A stretch of DNA of 9,615 nt from NCBI GenBank assembly GCA_964406705.1, contig CAYOSS010000070.1:1-9615 (forward strand). The letters run 5' to 3'. This DNA is from CAZRRV01 sp964406705 (lineage in GTDB: Bacteria; Bacillota; Clostridia; Oscillospirales; Acutalibacteraceae). The notes beneath the pieces are model-generated. The model was not told the origin of the DNA, searched no databases, and saw only the letters and a program-made list of their open reading frames with translations. Position 1 is the stretch's first letter. Each line of letters begins with the position of its first letter. Shown here in pieces: positions 1 through 6,883 of this stretch. Made by a program: the position numbers and the translations under genes.

Positions 1-10
1 CGTTCCCCAG

Positions 11-200
11 CCCAGCTGGGAAGAATTAGAAAGCTAAATTCGCGTTAGCGAGAAGCAGCCCCCCGGCGCCGTACGGGACCGTGCAAGCCCCCGCCATTGC
101 CGGGCTACCCTCAGCGCAAAAGAAAGCTGCCGTATTCCCCCGGCTCAGCCGGGAAACAGTCAAGGGGCGCGCGACGCCCCAATTAGAAAGGATCTGTCCC
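11..200 (+). promoter_or_regulatory. Structured leader upstream of the GH25 lipoprotein gene
   Basis: No coding sequence or clear promoter is seen here. The stretch holds a perfect 10-bp palindrome (11-20), a hairpin with stem GCTAA/TTAGC (34-38 with 46-50), a hairpin CCCGGC-TCA-GCCGGG (139-153) and a hairpin GGGGCG/CGCCCC (164-169 with 175-180). The ten bases AATTAGAAAG occur at 25-34 and again at 181-190, where they form the ribosome binding site. Blocks at 48-63, 81-89 and 99-117 recur in the same order in the aroA leader. None of the hairpins is followed by a T tract, so they do not look like terminators. The promoter is probably further upstream, outside the window. It could be a cis-acting RNA element or a dispersed intergenic repeat. 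Confidence 0.55.
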
Positions 201-201
201 T

Positions 202-1800
202 ATGCGGATACCGAAATCGTTCCCCCGGCGGGCGGCGGCGCTGTTGGTCGCGCTTTTGGCACTGATGTTGGCCGGGTGCGGGGGCGGCGGGACGGGCGGG
301 GGCGGCGACAGCTCCGCCGTCTACGGGACGGGCGAGTATGACCCCGAGAACACCGAGCCGGGCGACACGGGCGCGGCGCTCTCCGCCGAGAACATCCCCG
401 CGATGGAGGGCCGCACCCACGGGATCGACGTCTCCAAATGGCAGGGTGTCATCGACTGGGAGAAGGTCGCGGCGTCGGGCTGCGACTACGCCTTTGTCAG
501 AGTGGGCTACAGGAGCGGCGAGGGCGAAATATGCAAGGACTCCTCCGCCGACTACAACCTCCAGCGTGCCGGCGCGGCGGGCGTCAGGCTCGGCGTGTAC
601 TTCTTCTCTACGGCCATAAGCGTCGCGGAGGCCAAAGAAGAGGCCTCCTTCGTGCTGCGAAACATCGCCTGCTACCCCGTCTCCTACCCCGTGGTGTACG
701 ACTGCGAGGGGTTCGCCTCGCCCGACAGCCGTATGAGCGGGGTGTCCGCCAAGACCCGTTCGGCGGCGGCCCTCGCGTTCCTCGACGCGGTGGCGAAGGC
801 GGGTTACGACACTATGCTCTACGGCAACGCGGCCGAACTCGAGAACGGCGCCTTCTGGGACCTCGGAAAAATCGCGGAGCGGCACAAAATCTGGGTCGCG
901 CAGTACCCCGACACCGCCTATCCGCAAAAGGAAACCCCCGATTACGGGGGCGAATTCTCCGCCTGGCAGTACACCAACCGTGGCTCGGTGCCGGGGGTAG
1001 AGGGCGACGTGGACCTATCGGTATGCTATTTTAAGAAGAATAAAGCCTCGCCCAAGGACCCTTCCGCGTCTCCCCCGGCGGCGTCCGCCCCCTCCGCCGC
1101 GTCGGGCGACAGCTACACCCCGGTCTCGGAAACCGTCACCGCCAAGGACGAGGTCAACCTGCGCGAGGGCGCGTCCACCAAAAGCCGGGTCGTGGGCGTG
1201 CTTAAAAACGGGGAGACCGCCCGGCGGACCGGGGTCGGCGCCAACGGCTGGTCGCGGCTTAGCCGGAACGGCGAAACGGTCTACGCGATCACAAGTTACC
1301 TTACCACGGACCTCGGCTACAAGCCCCCCGCTCCCGCCGACGTGGTGGAGGGGAACACCTTCACCCCCGTGGACGACCGCGTCACGGCGAAGGAGGAGGT
1401 GAACCTCCGCGCCCTGCCCTACTCCGGCAGCGAGGTGGTGGGAACGCTGCGAGCCGGGGAGTTCCTGCGGCGCGTGGCGGTGAGCGACAAGGGCTGGTCG
1501 CGGCTGGAGTGGAACGGGCGGGTCGTCTACGCCGTCACTCGGCTGCTGACCGACACGGCGGCGTCATCCTCCCCCTCCCCCTCCACCGGGGAGACCTTCC
1601 GCGACGTGGACGAGAGGGTCACGGCCAAGGATGAAACCAATCTCCGCGACGCGCCCACCACGGACGGCTCCAACGTGCTCTACACCCTCAAGAAAGGCGA
1701 ATACGTCCGCCGCACCGGGGTCGGGGACAGGGGCTGGTCGCGGCTGGAGTGGAACGGACGGGTAGTCTACGCCGTCACAAGCTACCTCACCACGGAGTAG
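202..1800 (+). CDS. GH25-family muramidase lipoprotein with three C-terminal SH3b domains
   Basis: Predicted cell-surface peptidoglycan hydrolase of 532 residues. Residues 1-26 form a lipoprotein signal: basic start, hydrophobic core and lipobox L-A-G-C with Cys26 as the lipidation site, followed by a Gly-rich spacer. The GH25 domain spans about 73-277, opening with GIDVSKWQG (Asp75); the family's acidic pair is seen as Asp167 and Glu169 in PVVYDCEG, and the domain closes with DVDLS. A Pro/Ser/Ala linker (about 281-304) leads to three SH3b repeats at about 305-368, 388-450 and 466-531, which in this class bind cell wall. The start is fixed by AGAAAGGA at 185-192, nine bases from ATG, and by the signal peptide. 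Repeats 2 and 3 match at 46 of 48 bases (1491-1538 and 1731-1778), exactly 240 bp apart. The family assignment is firm; the role in growth, sporulation or competition is not visible. Confidence 0.92.
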   Translation: MRIPKSFPRRAAALLVALLALMLAGCGGGGTGGGGDSSAVYGTGEYDPENTEPGDTGAALSAENIPAMEGRTHGIDVSKWQGVIDWEKVAASGCDYAFVRVGYRSGEGEICKDSSADYNLQRAGAAGVRLGVYFFSTAISVAEAKEEASFVLRNIACYPVSYPVVYDCEGFASPDSRMSGVSAKTRSAAALAFLDAVAKAGYDTMLYGNAAELENGAFWDLGKIAERHKIWVAQYPDTAYPQKETPDYGGEFSAWQYTNRGSVPGVEGDVDLSVCYFKKNKASPKDPSASPPAASAPSAASGDSYTPVSETVTAKDEVNLREGASTKSRVVGVLKNGETARRTGVGANGWSRLSRNGETVYAITSYLTTDLGYKPPAPADVVEGNTFTPVDDRVTAKEEVNLRALPYSGSEVVGTLRAGEFLRRVAVSDKGWSRLEWNGRVVYAVTRLLTDTAASSSPSPSTGETFRDVDERVTAKDETNLRDAPTTDGSNVLYTLKKGEYVRRTGVGDRGWSRLEWNGRVVYAVTSYLTTE

Positions 1801-1839
1801 CGCGGGCGGCTCCGCACGTGCCGACGTGCCCCGGCGGGG

Positions 1840-2960
1840 TTGACGCGCCCCCCTTACCATTCGGCGCGCCCCCACGCGGCCCGGCGGGTTTCAGCGTATC
1901 CCGCGGGTTTGGGCGTGCCCTTTTTGCTGATGCGCCCCCGCGCGTGCGCCAACGTGCCCCGGAGCGTCTCCCTGTCCTTCGGCATACCCCGGCGCGCCCC
2001 TTATCCTTCGGCATACCCCGGTGTATTCGGGCGAGCCCTTCCGCCCTCGAGGTATCCAGGCGTGTTCGGGCATGTCCGTCCGCCCCGGGGTGTCCCGGCG
2101 GGTGTCAGCGGGTGTCGGCGCGTCACGGTGCGTTTCGGCGTGTCCTTATATCCCCGGGTGCCCCAGTGGGTGCCCTGACGTGCTCCCCCGTGCCTCGGAG
2201 CACCCCCCTGTCCTTCGGCGTGCCCCGGCACGCTCCTTATCCTTCGGCATACCCCAGTGTATTCGGGCAAGCCCTTTCGCCCTCGAGATATCCCGGCGCG
2301 TCCCTTATCCTTCGACATACCCAGGTGTATTCGGGAGAGCCCTCCCGCCCCCGAGGTATCTCGGCGTGTTCGGGCATGTCCGTCCGCCCCTGGGGTGCCC
2401 CGGGGTGTCCCGATGGGTTTCAGCGTGCCCTTATATCCCCGGGAGTCCCAGTGGGTGCCCCGACGTGCTCCCCCGTGCCTCGGAGCACCCCCCTGTCCTT
2501 CGGCGTGCCCCGGCGCGCCCCTTATCCTTCGACATACCCAGGTGTGCTCGGGCGAGCCCTTTCGCCCTCGAGGTATCCAGGCGTGTTCCTTATCCTTCGG
2601 CATACCCCGGCGCGTTCGGGCGAGCCCTTCCGCCCCCGGGCGTCCCGACGGGTTTCAGCGTGCCCCGGTGTGTACCCCTCCGTCTCTGGGGTGTCCCAAC
2701 AGGTTTGGCATGCCTTTTTTTGCTAATGTGCCCCGGCGGGTGCCCCAACGTGCCCCGGAACGTCTCCCTGTCCTTCGGCGTACTCCCGCTGCCCATGCGG
2801 GTTATCCCGTGCCCCGGCGCGCCCCCGGTGCGTGCCCTTCTGCCCCCGAGGTATCCCAGCGTGCTCGGGCATGCCCGTCCGCCTCTGAGGTGTCCCGGTG
2901 CGTCCCCGGCGTGGTCCCTTTGTCTTTAAGCGTGCCCCGGCGCGTCCCATCCGCGTTTTA
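1840..2960. repeat. GC-rich higher-order tandem repeat (68-bp subunits, 285-bp superunit)
   Basis: About 1.1 kb of non-coding, C-rich sequence. A subunit beginning CCTTATCCTTCGRCATACCC starts at 1999, 2235, 2303, 2520 and 2588. The offsets are 236, 68, 217 and 68 bases, so pairs of 68-bp subunits recur at 285 bp (2235 to 2520, 2303 to 2588). A second anchor, TTATATCCCCGGG, at 2146 and 2431 gives the same 285. The block with CCTGTCCTTCGGC occurs at 1971, 2207, 2492 and 2767, and a block of about 74 bp at 1911-1983 recurs at 2706-2779. A weaker copy starts near 1852. Long open frames exist here on both strands at once, but 68 is not a multiple of 3, frames change between copies, and no convincing ribosome binding site precedes them, so they are taken as artefacts. 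The array separates the lipoprotein stop codon from its terminator. Confidence 0.85.
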
Positions 2961-2988
2961 AGCCCCTTTCCGGGCCCCGGGGGCGGCA

Positions 2989-3037
2989 TAAAACAAGCCC
3001 GCGACGAGGGGAAGATCCCCCGCCACGGGCATTTTTC
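2989..3037. terminator. Bidirectional rho-independent terminator
   Basis: An outer stem GCCCG (2997-3001) with CGGGC (3026-3030) encloses a strong inner stem GGGGA/TCCCC (3008-3012 with 3016-3020). On the + strand the hairpin is followed by ATTTTTCTT (3031-3039). On the - strand it is followed by TTGTTTTA (2996-2989). It therefore can end both the lipoprotein transcript from the left and the DUF4234 transcript from the right, which converge here. It lies about 1.2 kb beyond the lipoprotein stop codon, after the whole repeat array. A second perfect stem, AATAAGG-TAG-CCTTATT, sits at 3040-3056 without a long T tract. Confidence 0.8.
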
Positions 3038-3116
3038 TTAATAAGGTAGCCTTATTCAGAGGCAAGCGCGGCCGGCCCCGGAATTGCGCCCCCTTAGAGC
3101 ATTAGAACGATCGCTG

Positions 3117-3584
3117 TCAACCCTGAAAATTGTAGTTCTCGGAGAGCAGGTTCATCGCCTTGAGGAGCTTATGCATATAGACGAACGGCCCCACGATGAT
3201 GAGCGCCCCCAGTATGTTCCAGAGCCAGTAGTCCGCCGGGCCGAAGGAGTAGTTGATCCGGCGGCGGAAAAGCTCGTTCCTGATCCTCGAGGAGAGCCTG
3301 TGGAACCACACGAGCGGGAGTATGCCGAACGTCAGCCAGGAGAAGACGAACACCACCAGGCAGTAGTGCATCGTCTTGCGCCCGTCGTAGCGCGAGGCTA
3401 TCAGGTTGATGTCGGTGGAGACGCCGCTCAGCACCACGATCTCGTAAATCCCGAAAGTCAGGATGCCGAATACGATGACCTTCCACAAGGCGCGGTTGGT
3501 CTTAAGCGGCATCACGGGGTAGGGCGGCTGCGCGGGCGGCGCGTTGTAGTTCGCGTTACCCTGAAAGTTGGCGTTGTTGTCCAT
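3117..3584 (-). CDS. DUF4234 domain-containing membrane protein
   Basis: A 155-residue protein of unknown function. Residues 1-27 are polar and rich in Asn, Gln and Pro. Three hydrophobic segments follow at about 33-52, 72-94 and 119-138, with the TFGIYEIVVL and LTFGILPLVWFHRL stretches and the Arg-rich loop (about 97-110) typical of DUF4234 proteins, which are small integral membrane proteins. Length fits the family. The start is supported by GGAGGA at 3591-3596, six bases from ATG, and by a consensus promoter about 40 bases upstream. The short motif NFQG occurs near both ends of the protein. It lies downstream of, and on the same strand as, the zinc-ribbon membrane protein gene, but has its own promoter and is separated from it by a MITE-like element, so the two are not a tight operon. 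The family call is good; function is unknown. Confidence 0.87.
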   Translation of the reverse strand: MDNNANFQGNANYNAPPAQPPYPVMPLKTNRALWKVIVFGILTFGIYEIVVLSGVSTDINLIASRYDGRKTMHYCLVVFVFSWLTFGILPLVWFHRLSSRIRNELFRRRINYSFGPADYWLWNILGALIIVGPFVYMHKLLKAMNLLSENYNFQG

Positions 3585-3631
3585 TGTCTCTCCTCCTTTT
3601 TTCTGACCGCTCTCACGGCGGCTCTATGCCC

Positions 3632-3660
3632 ATTATACGAAAGATTTACGCGCTTGTCAA
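3632..3660 (-). promoter_or_regulatory. Consensus sigma-A type promoter of the DUF4234 gene
   Basis: Read on the minus strand, TTGACA (3660-3655) and TATAAT (3637-3632) are separated by exactly 17 bases, a perfect match to the housekeeping consensus. Transcription would begin near 3625, giving a leader of about 40 bases that carries the GGAGGA ribosome binding site. The unusual strength of match, together with the dyad over the -35 box, suggests a strong promoter held under repression. Confidence 0.85.
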
Positions 3661-3673
3661 CCTCTCGACAAGC
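3652..3673. promoter_or_regulatory. Candidate operator: 7-8-7 dyad over the -35 box
   Basis: GCTTGTC (3652-3658) and GACAAGC (3667-3673) form a perfect inverted repeat separated by eight bases. The left arm contains four bases of the -35 hexamer. A dimeric repressor bound here would block RNA polymerase. No regulator gene is present in the window. Chance occurrence of one such dyad is possible; its position is the main argument. Confidence 0.5.
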
Positions 3674-3710
3674 ATTTTATTATTATCTCTTTAAGCATTT
3701 ATATATTATA

Positions 3711-3890
3711 TTTGAGGCAACACCGCACAATGACCGCCTACGGCTCCCAGCATCATCTGCTTGCATATTTTCCGTTAACTCTCGCGAAAATGCTCGGCAA
3801 TACACAAAGTATTCCCTGCGCTTTTCGCTTCGTCTAACGAAAAATCTGCGGCGCATCTGACGCTGGGTCATTATGCGGTATTGCCTTAAA
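3711..3890. mobile_element. MITE-like element with 25-bp terminal inverted repeats
   Basis: A 180-bp AT-richer segment bounded by imperfect inverted repeats at 3711-3735 and 3866-3890 that match at 22 of 25 positions; all three differences are transitions. The similarity resumes inside (CCCAGCATCATCTGC on the left, CCAGCGTCAGATGC inverted on the right) after an 11-base insertion on the left. Inner parts contain further inverted stretches, such as GCGAAAA (3784-3790) with TTTTCGC (3822-3828). No transposase is encoded; an open frame crossing it on the minus strand (3913-3683) is read as chance. No clean target duplication abuts the ends, although AAGCATTT occurs at 3693-3700 and 3889-3896. It lies just upstream of the DUF4234 promoter. 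Confidence 0.65.
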
Positions 3891-3998
3891 GCATTTGTCC
3901 CCCTCTTTTCCACGGTGTGGATTGAGCCACCCTGTGGTTTTGGCGAGGGGTGGCGGGGAGACAGGGGATATAGCTAAACGGAGAACGGCGTTCCCGCC
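3891..3998. other. Short spacer downstream of the zinc-ribbon gene
   Basis: Non-coding gap between the MITE-like element and the stop codon of the 751-residue gene. Two small dyads, CCAC-GGT-GTGG (3910-3920 region) and CCAC-CCT-GTGG just after it, are visible, but no hairpin with a proper T tract on the minus strand was found, so the terminator of the zinc-ribbon gene is not identified. Confidence 0.4.
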
Positions 3999-6254
3999 TT
4001 AGTACCACCTCGAATAATCCGCGCTCCACATGGGGGTATTGGAAATCATGCAGATGACATCATCGTCGATCTTCCTCTGCTTGCCCTTTTCCCACAGACG
4101 AAGCTCTCCGGTGTGCGACTTGCTGCTGTAATCGTAAAGATACAAGATTTTATCGTTACCGAGCAGTTTAATGTTGTAGAACGCGTCGTCCGCGATTTTC
4201 TCGGATTTCCCGCCCTTGAAGCGTTTTAGCGTGCCGATCCCGTAGGGGTTCAGCCCCGCGAAGTAGTAAACGGAATCCGCGTCGCCCTTGTATTTCAGAT
4301 AGGCCAGCGTGCTGTAAGTCGCCTCGGAGTCGACCTTCTTTTTATCGATGTAGAGATCGCCCTCGTTGTCGTTGTAGGCTTTCAGGTACGCGATCTTCGA
4401 TTTCCCGACAAACCTCATATAGGAGACGTCGTCGTCGTATTTCTCGGGGCTGCCGGGCTTGCCGTTCTTGATCTTCACGCGGGACAAAACGCCGTCGGCG
4501 TCGCAGTAATAAAGCAGGCTCCCGTCCTTGTTGATGCTGATTTTGCTGATGCGGGTATCGCTATTCATCGGCGAAACGTTCTTACCGACCGCTATGCGCA
4601 ATTCGGTGGACGATCTCGTCCTTTCCTCGATCTCGCTCTCGATTGAGTACATACTGGTGTAATAGTCCTCCATTTCCGAGAACTTTATTTTTTCCGGCTC
4701 GGAAGTCTTGCTCTCCCTGAATACCAGCACCGCCGCGTCGGAAGCGGATTTGCGGCTCGAATAATAGTCCTTGCTGATTAGCTCCGACTTGCTCCCGTCG
4801 TAATAGTAGAGATTATAAGACTGAGTCTCATATGTCTCGTCCGCGATATACTCCCTGAAGTCGTCCCTGTCGGTCTTGTCGTAATACTGCCTTCCGGCTT
4901 CAAAATATCTCTCGAAATCCCAGCCGTCTTCGCTCTCGAAATCATCTATATCCGGCTCCGTCATCGCCGCGTCGGACTCCCGCATATCGTCGTCGAAGTA
5001 ATCGCTCAGAGGGCGCTCGTCCGTAACCTTCTTGTAATAATAACACTCACCGGAATCGTAAATGTCAATAACACCGTCTACATCGGACGCTATCTTCTCG
5101 CTTTCTTTCCCTTCGCGCTTCCTGTAAAGGGAGTCGTTCTTCCGGTAGTAGACCGTTGATAAATCCTTGCTGACATAATCGATCGACTCGACTCCGCTTA
5201 CAACCTTCTCTTTGTCCTTCCCGGCGTATTTAATGTAAATCGCGTCGTCGTCGTCGTCATCCACAAAGAACAGCAGTTTCCGCCCGCCGTCCGCGACCAT
5301 ATAAAAGGGCACGTCGTCGTTCGTGACCTTGTCCTTCGAGCCCTTGGAAATATTGTACTGATACAGCGCCCCGCTCCCGCTGTCCTCTCTAATGTAGGTT
5401 ATCTGCGAGCCCTCCACCGAATACATCACTACATCGGAGGCTATCTTCTCGGACTGGCTTCCCGCCCCGCCCGGTTTCTTAACATACAAATCGTACCCGT
5501 CGGAATCCTCGTCGGAATTGTCGAAATAGACGACATACTTCCCGTCGTCGGTGAACGACGCGACCGCTCCGATCTTGGGGAACATCCAGGCTATTGACCC
5601 CGCGGAATCGGTTCCCAGCAGGTTAAAATCCGAGGTGACCCGCCAGGGCTGGCTCTTCTTCCCCAGATCAGAGTAATACACTTCGCCGTCCTTTATGTAG
5701 AACAGCCCGCTGTCGCCCCCTTTGCCTCTAACCGAAAAGATAATGACGGCGACTAACACGACTACAAGAACGGCCGCTATCGCGCTGATAATAAGCGGCT
5801 TTTTGCGGACCCGCTTGCCCGTCTTTCCGCCCGCGCCGCCCGAGGAAATCGTACCGCCCGATAGGGACACCTCGCCGCCCGCCTGTGAAGCCGGAGTTTT
5901 CTGTATCGTGCCGCCCGACTGCGCCGTGCCGCCGGAACTGACACCGCCCGCCGCGCCGAAGCCGCCGCCGCTTATCGCGTTGGAGCCGACTCCACCCACC
6001 GCGTCAGATGCGGAGCCGCCGGGCGCGGATCCGCCGGACACGGGAGATCCGGAAACGGGGGTAACCGCGTTAGACGCCGAAGAACCGGAAGCGGGGCCCG
6101 GCGCGCCGCCGAGATTAGCGTTGCCCGCCGCGACACCCGCCTGTACCGGGTTCTCCGGCGATACAGGGGGCGAAGAAGCCGACTCCGCCGCCGGCGTGCC
6201 GCAGGAGGGGCAAAAATTCCCCTCGAACTCGGTCCCGCATTTGGAACATCTCAT
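3999..6254 (-). CDS. Zinc-ribbon, single-pass membrane protein with beta-propeller-like extracellular region
   Basis: A 751-residue protein without a recognised specific function. Residues 3-18 form a zinc ribbon (Cys3, Cys6, Cys15, Cys18). About 25-145 is a low-complexity Gly/Ser/Ala/Pro linker. A basic patch KRVRKK precedes one transmembrane helix at about 153-175, so the ribbon should be cytoplasmic and residues 176-751 outside. The outer part is rich in Asp, Tyr, Lys and Ser and carries repeated blade-like units in which SEKIASDV or SEKIADDA is followed by aromatic beta-strand motifs (YYRKNDSLYRK, ILYLYDYSS), resembling DUF5050/TolB-like propellers. A run of six Asp (about 332-337, 5244-5261) stands out. 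The start is set by GGAGG at 6263-6267, eight bases from ATG, and by the ribbon starting at once. Base composition is less GC-rich than the flanking arrays. A sensor or envelope-binding role is a guess. Confidence 0.86.
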   Translation of the reverse strand: MRCSKCGTEFEGNFCPSCGTPAAESASSPPVSPENPVQAGVAAGNANLGGAPGPASGSSASNAVTPVSGSPVSGGSAPGGSASDAVGGVGSNAISGGGFGAAGGVSSGGTAQSGGTIQKTPASQAGGEVSLSGGTISSGGAGGKTGKRVRKKPLIISAIAAVLVVVLVAVIIFSVRGKGGDSGLFYIKDGEVYYSDLGKKSQPWRVTSDFNLLGTDSAGSIAWMFPKIGAVASFTDDGKYVVYFDNSDEDSDGYDLYVKKPGGAGSQSEKIASDVVMYSVEGSQITYIREDSGSGALYQYNISKGSKDKVTNDDVPFYMVADGGRKLLFFVDDDDDDAIYIKYAGKDKEKVVSGVESIDYVSKDLSTVYYRKNDSLYRKREGKESEKIASDVDGVIDIYDSGECYYYKKVTDERPLSDYFDDDMRESDAAMTEPDIDDFESEDGWDFERYFEAGRQYYDKTDRDDFREYIADETYETQSYNLYYYDGSKSELISKDYYSSRKSASDAAVLVFRESKTSEPEKIKFSEMEDYYTSMYSIESEIEERTRSSTELRIAVGKNVSPMNSDTRISKISINKDGSLLYYCDADGVLSRVKIKNGKPGSPEKYDDDVSYMRFVGKSKIAYLKAYNDNEGDLYIDKKKVDSEATYSTLAYLKYKGDADSVYYFAGLNPYGIGTLKRFKGGKSEKIADDAFYNIKLLGNDKILYLYDYSSKSHTGELRLWEKGKQRKIDDDVICMISNTPMWSADYSRWY

Positions 6255-6360
6255 ACCCGTTACCTCCGCTTCAATATTTTTTGCTCGGCGCTCCCCCCGA
6301 GGGCAAACGCCGTTTAACGTAATCTGAACCGCCGACCGGCTAACAGCCTCGCCATACGCG
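6255..6360 (-). promoter_or_regulatory. Proximal leader of the zinc-ribbon gene
   Basis: Holds the ribosome binding site GGAGG (6263-6267) and an A-rich stretch just upstream of it. No -10/-35 pair is seen here, so transcription probably starts further upstream, at the poly-G promoter near 6821-6851, or at a weak promoter that I cannot recognise. Confidence 0.4.
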
Positions 6361-6790
6361 CGGCGGTCCCTCGCGGGCGCGTGCCGCTCACAGGTGTGCC
6401 CCCACTTTGCCGAGAAACGAGGACGGCGGTCCCTCGCGTGCGCGTACCGTTTACCGACGCGCCCTCCGCCTTACCACATTCCACATACCTGTGTGCTCTG
6501 CCTTGCCGGGACGTGAAGCGCCGCGCTCCCCTTGTGGGCACTTGCCGCTTACAGGCGCACCTTCAGCCTTGCCGAGACGGGGGTGCGACTACACTCCTCC
6601 GGCTCGTACCGTTTCCCCCGTGTGCCCTCCGCCTTTCCAAGACGCGGGGCGCGGTACTCCCTTTTAAGCGCGTGCCGCTTACAGGTCTGCCATCCGCCTT
6701 ACCGAGCTGTAAGGGGTCGGCGTTCCCCGCACAAATGCGCGTCGTTTACCCGTGTGCCCCACCTTCCCGTGGCACAGGGCAGAGCGACAT
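6361..6790. repeat. Degenerate tandem repeat, about 65-bp unit
   Basis: Six recognisable units and one partial. The anchor CGYTTACAGGYGTGCCC (and variants) falls at 6385, 6448, 6546, 6610, 6676 and 6743, giving steps of 63, 98, 64, 66 and 67; the 98-base step contains a shortened unit around 6481-6515. After the anchor most units continue CCTCCGCCTTACCGAGACG and then a G-rich part ending GCGGTACTCCC or similar. The sequence is unrelated to the 1840-2960 array although the period is close. It lies between the poly-G promoter and the zinc-ribbon start codon, hence probably in that gene's 5' untranslated region. Open frames here are short, on both strands and without ribosome binding sites. Confidence 0.75.
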
Positions 6791-6820
6791 CGCGCGGGCG
6801 GGGCGGCTATGATGTTCATT

Positions 6821-6875
6821 ATTATACCAAGTCCCCCCCCCCCCTTGTCAAGAGGATTTTTGAAAAATTTTCCGG
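6821..6875 (-). promoter_or_regulatory. Promoter with a 12-G tract in the -35/-10 spacer; likely phase-variable
   Basis: On the minus strand TTGACA (6851-6846) and TATAAT (6826-6821) are both perfect but 19 bases apart. The spacer contains 12 consecutive G (C at 6833-6844 on the + strand). A-tract sequence at 6852-6875 resembles an UP element. Slippage of two G would give the ideal 17-base spacer, one would give 18. Transcription would start near 6814 and run through the 65-bp repeats into the zinc-ribbon gene, about 560 bases downstream. The same design is known for porA of Neisseria meningitidis. Tract length may also be a sequencing error. Confidence 0.72.
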
Positions 6876-6883
6876 TTTTTCGC

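Noticed and set aside
1840..2960. The C-rich array as a Rho-utilisation region for the GH25 transcript.
   Set aside because: The other arrays are G-rich in the sense of their presumed transcripts, so a shared rut function is not consistent, and sequence alone cannot establish it for this one.
1749..2961. Several overlapping open frames of 200-325 codons on both strands, rich in Pro, Arg, Gly and Ser.
   Set aside because: They are by-products of a stop-poor GC-rich tandem repeat: the 68-bp subunit shifts frame, frames overlap on both strands, and there are no convincing ribosome binding sites or protein families.
3683..3913. A 76-codon minus-strand open frame between the two membrane protein genes.
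   Set aside because: It spans the MITE-like element from end to end, including both inverted repeats, and lacks a ribosome binding site; it is most likely translated repeat.
6660..6820. A short ATG-initiated frame beginning right at the -10 box of the poly-G promoter.
   Set aside because: The ATG lies upstream of the expected transcription start, so it could not be translated from that promoter, and the frame runs through degenerate repeats.
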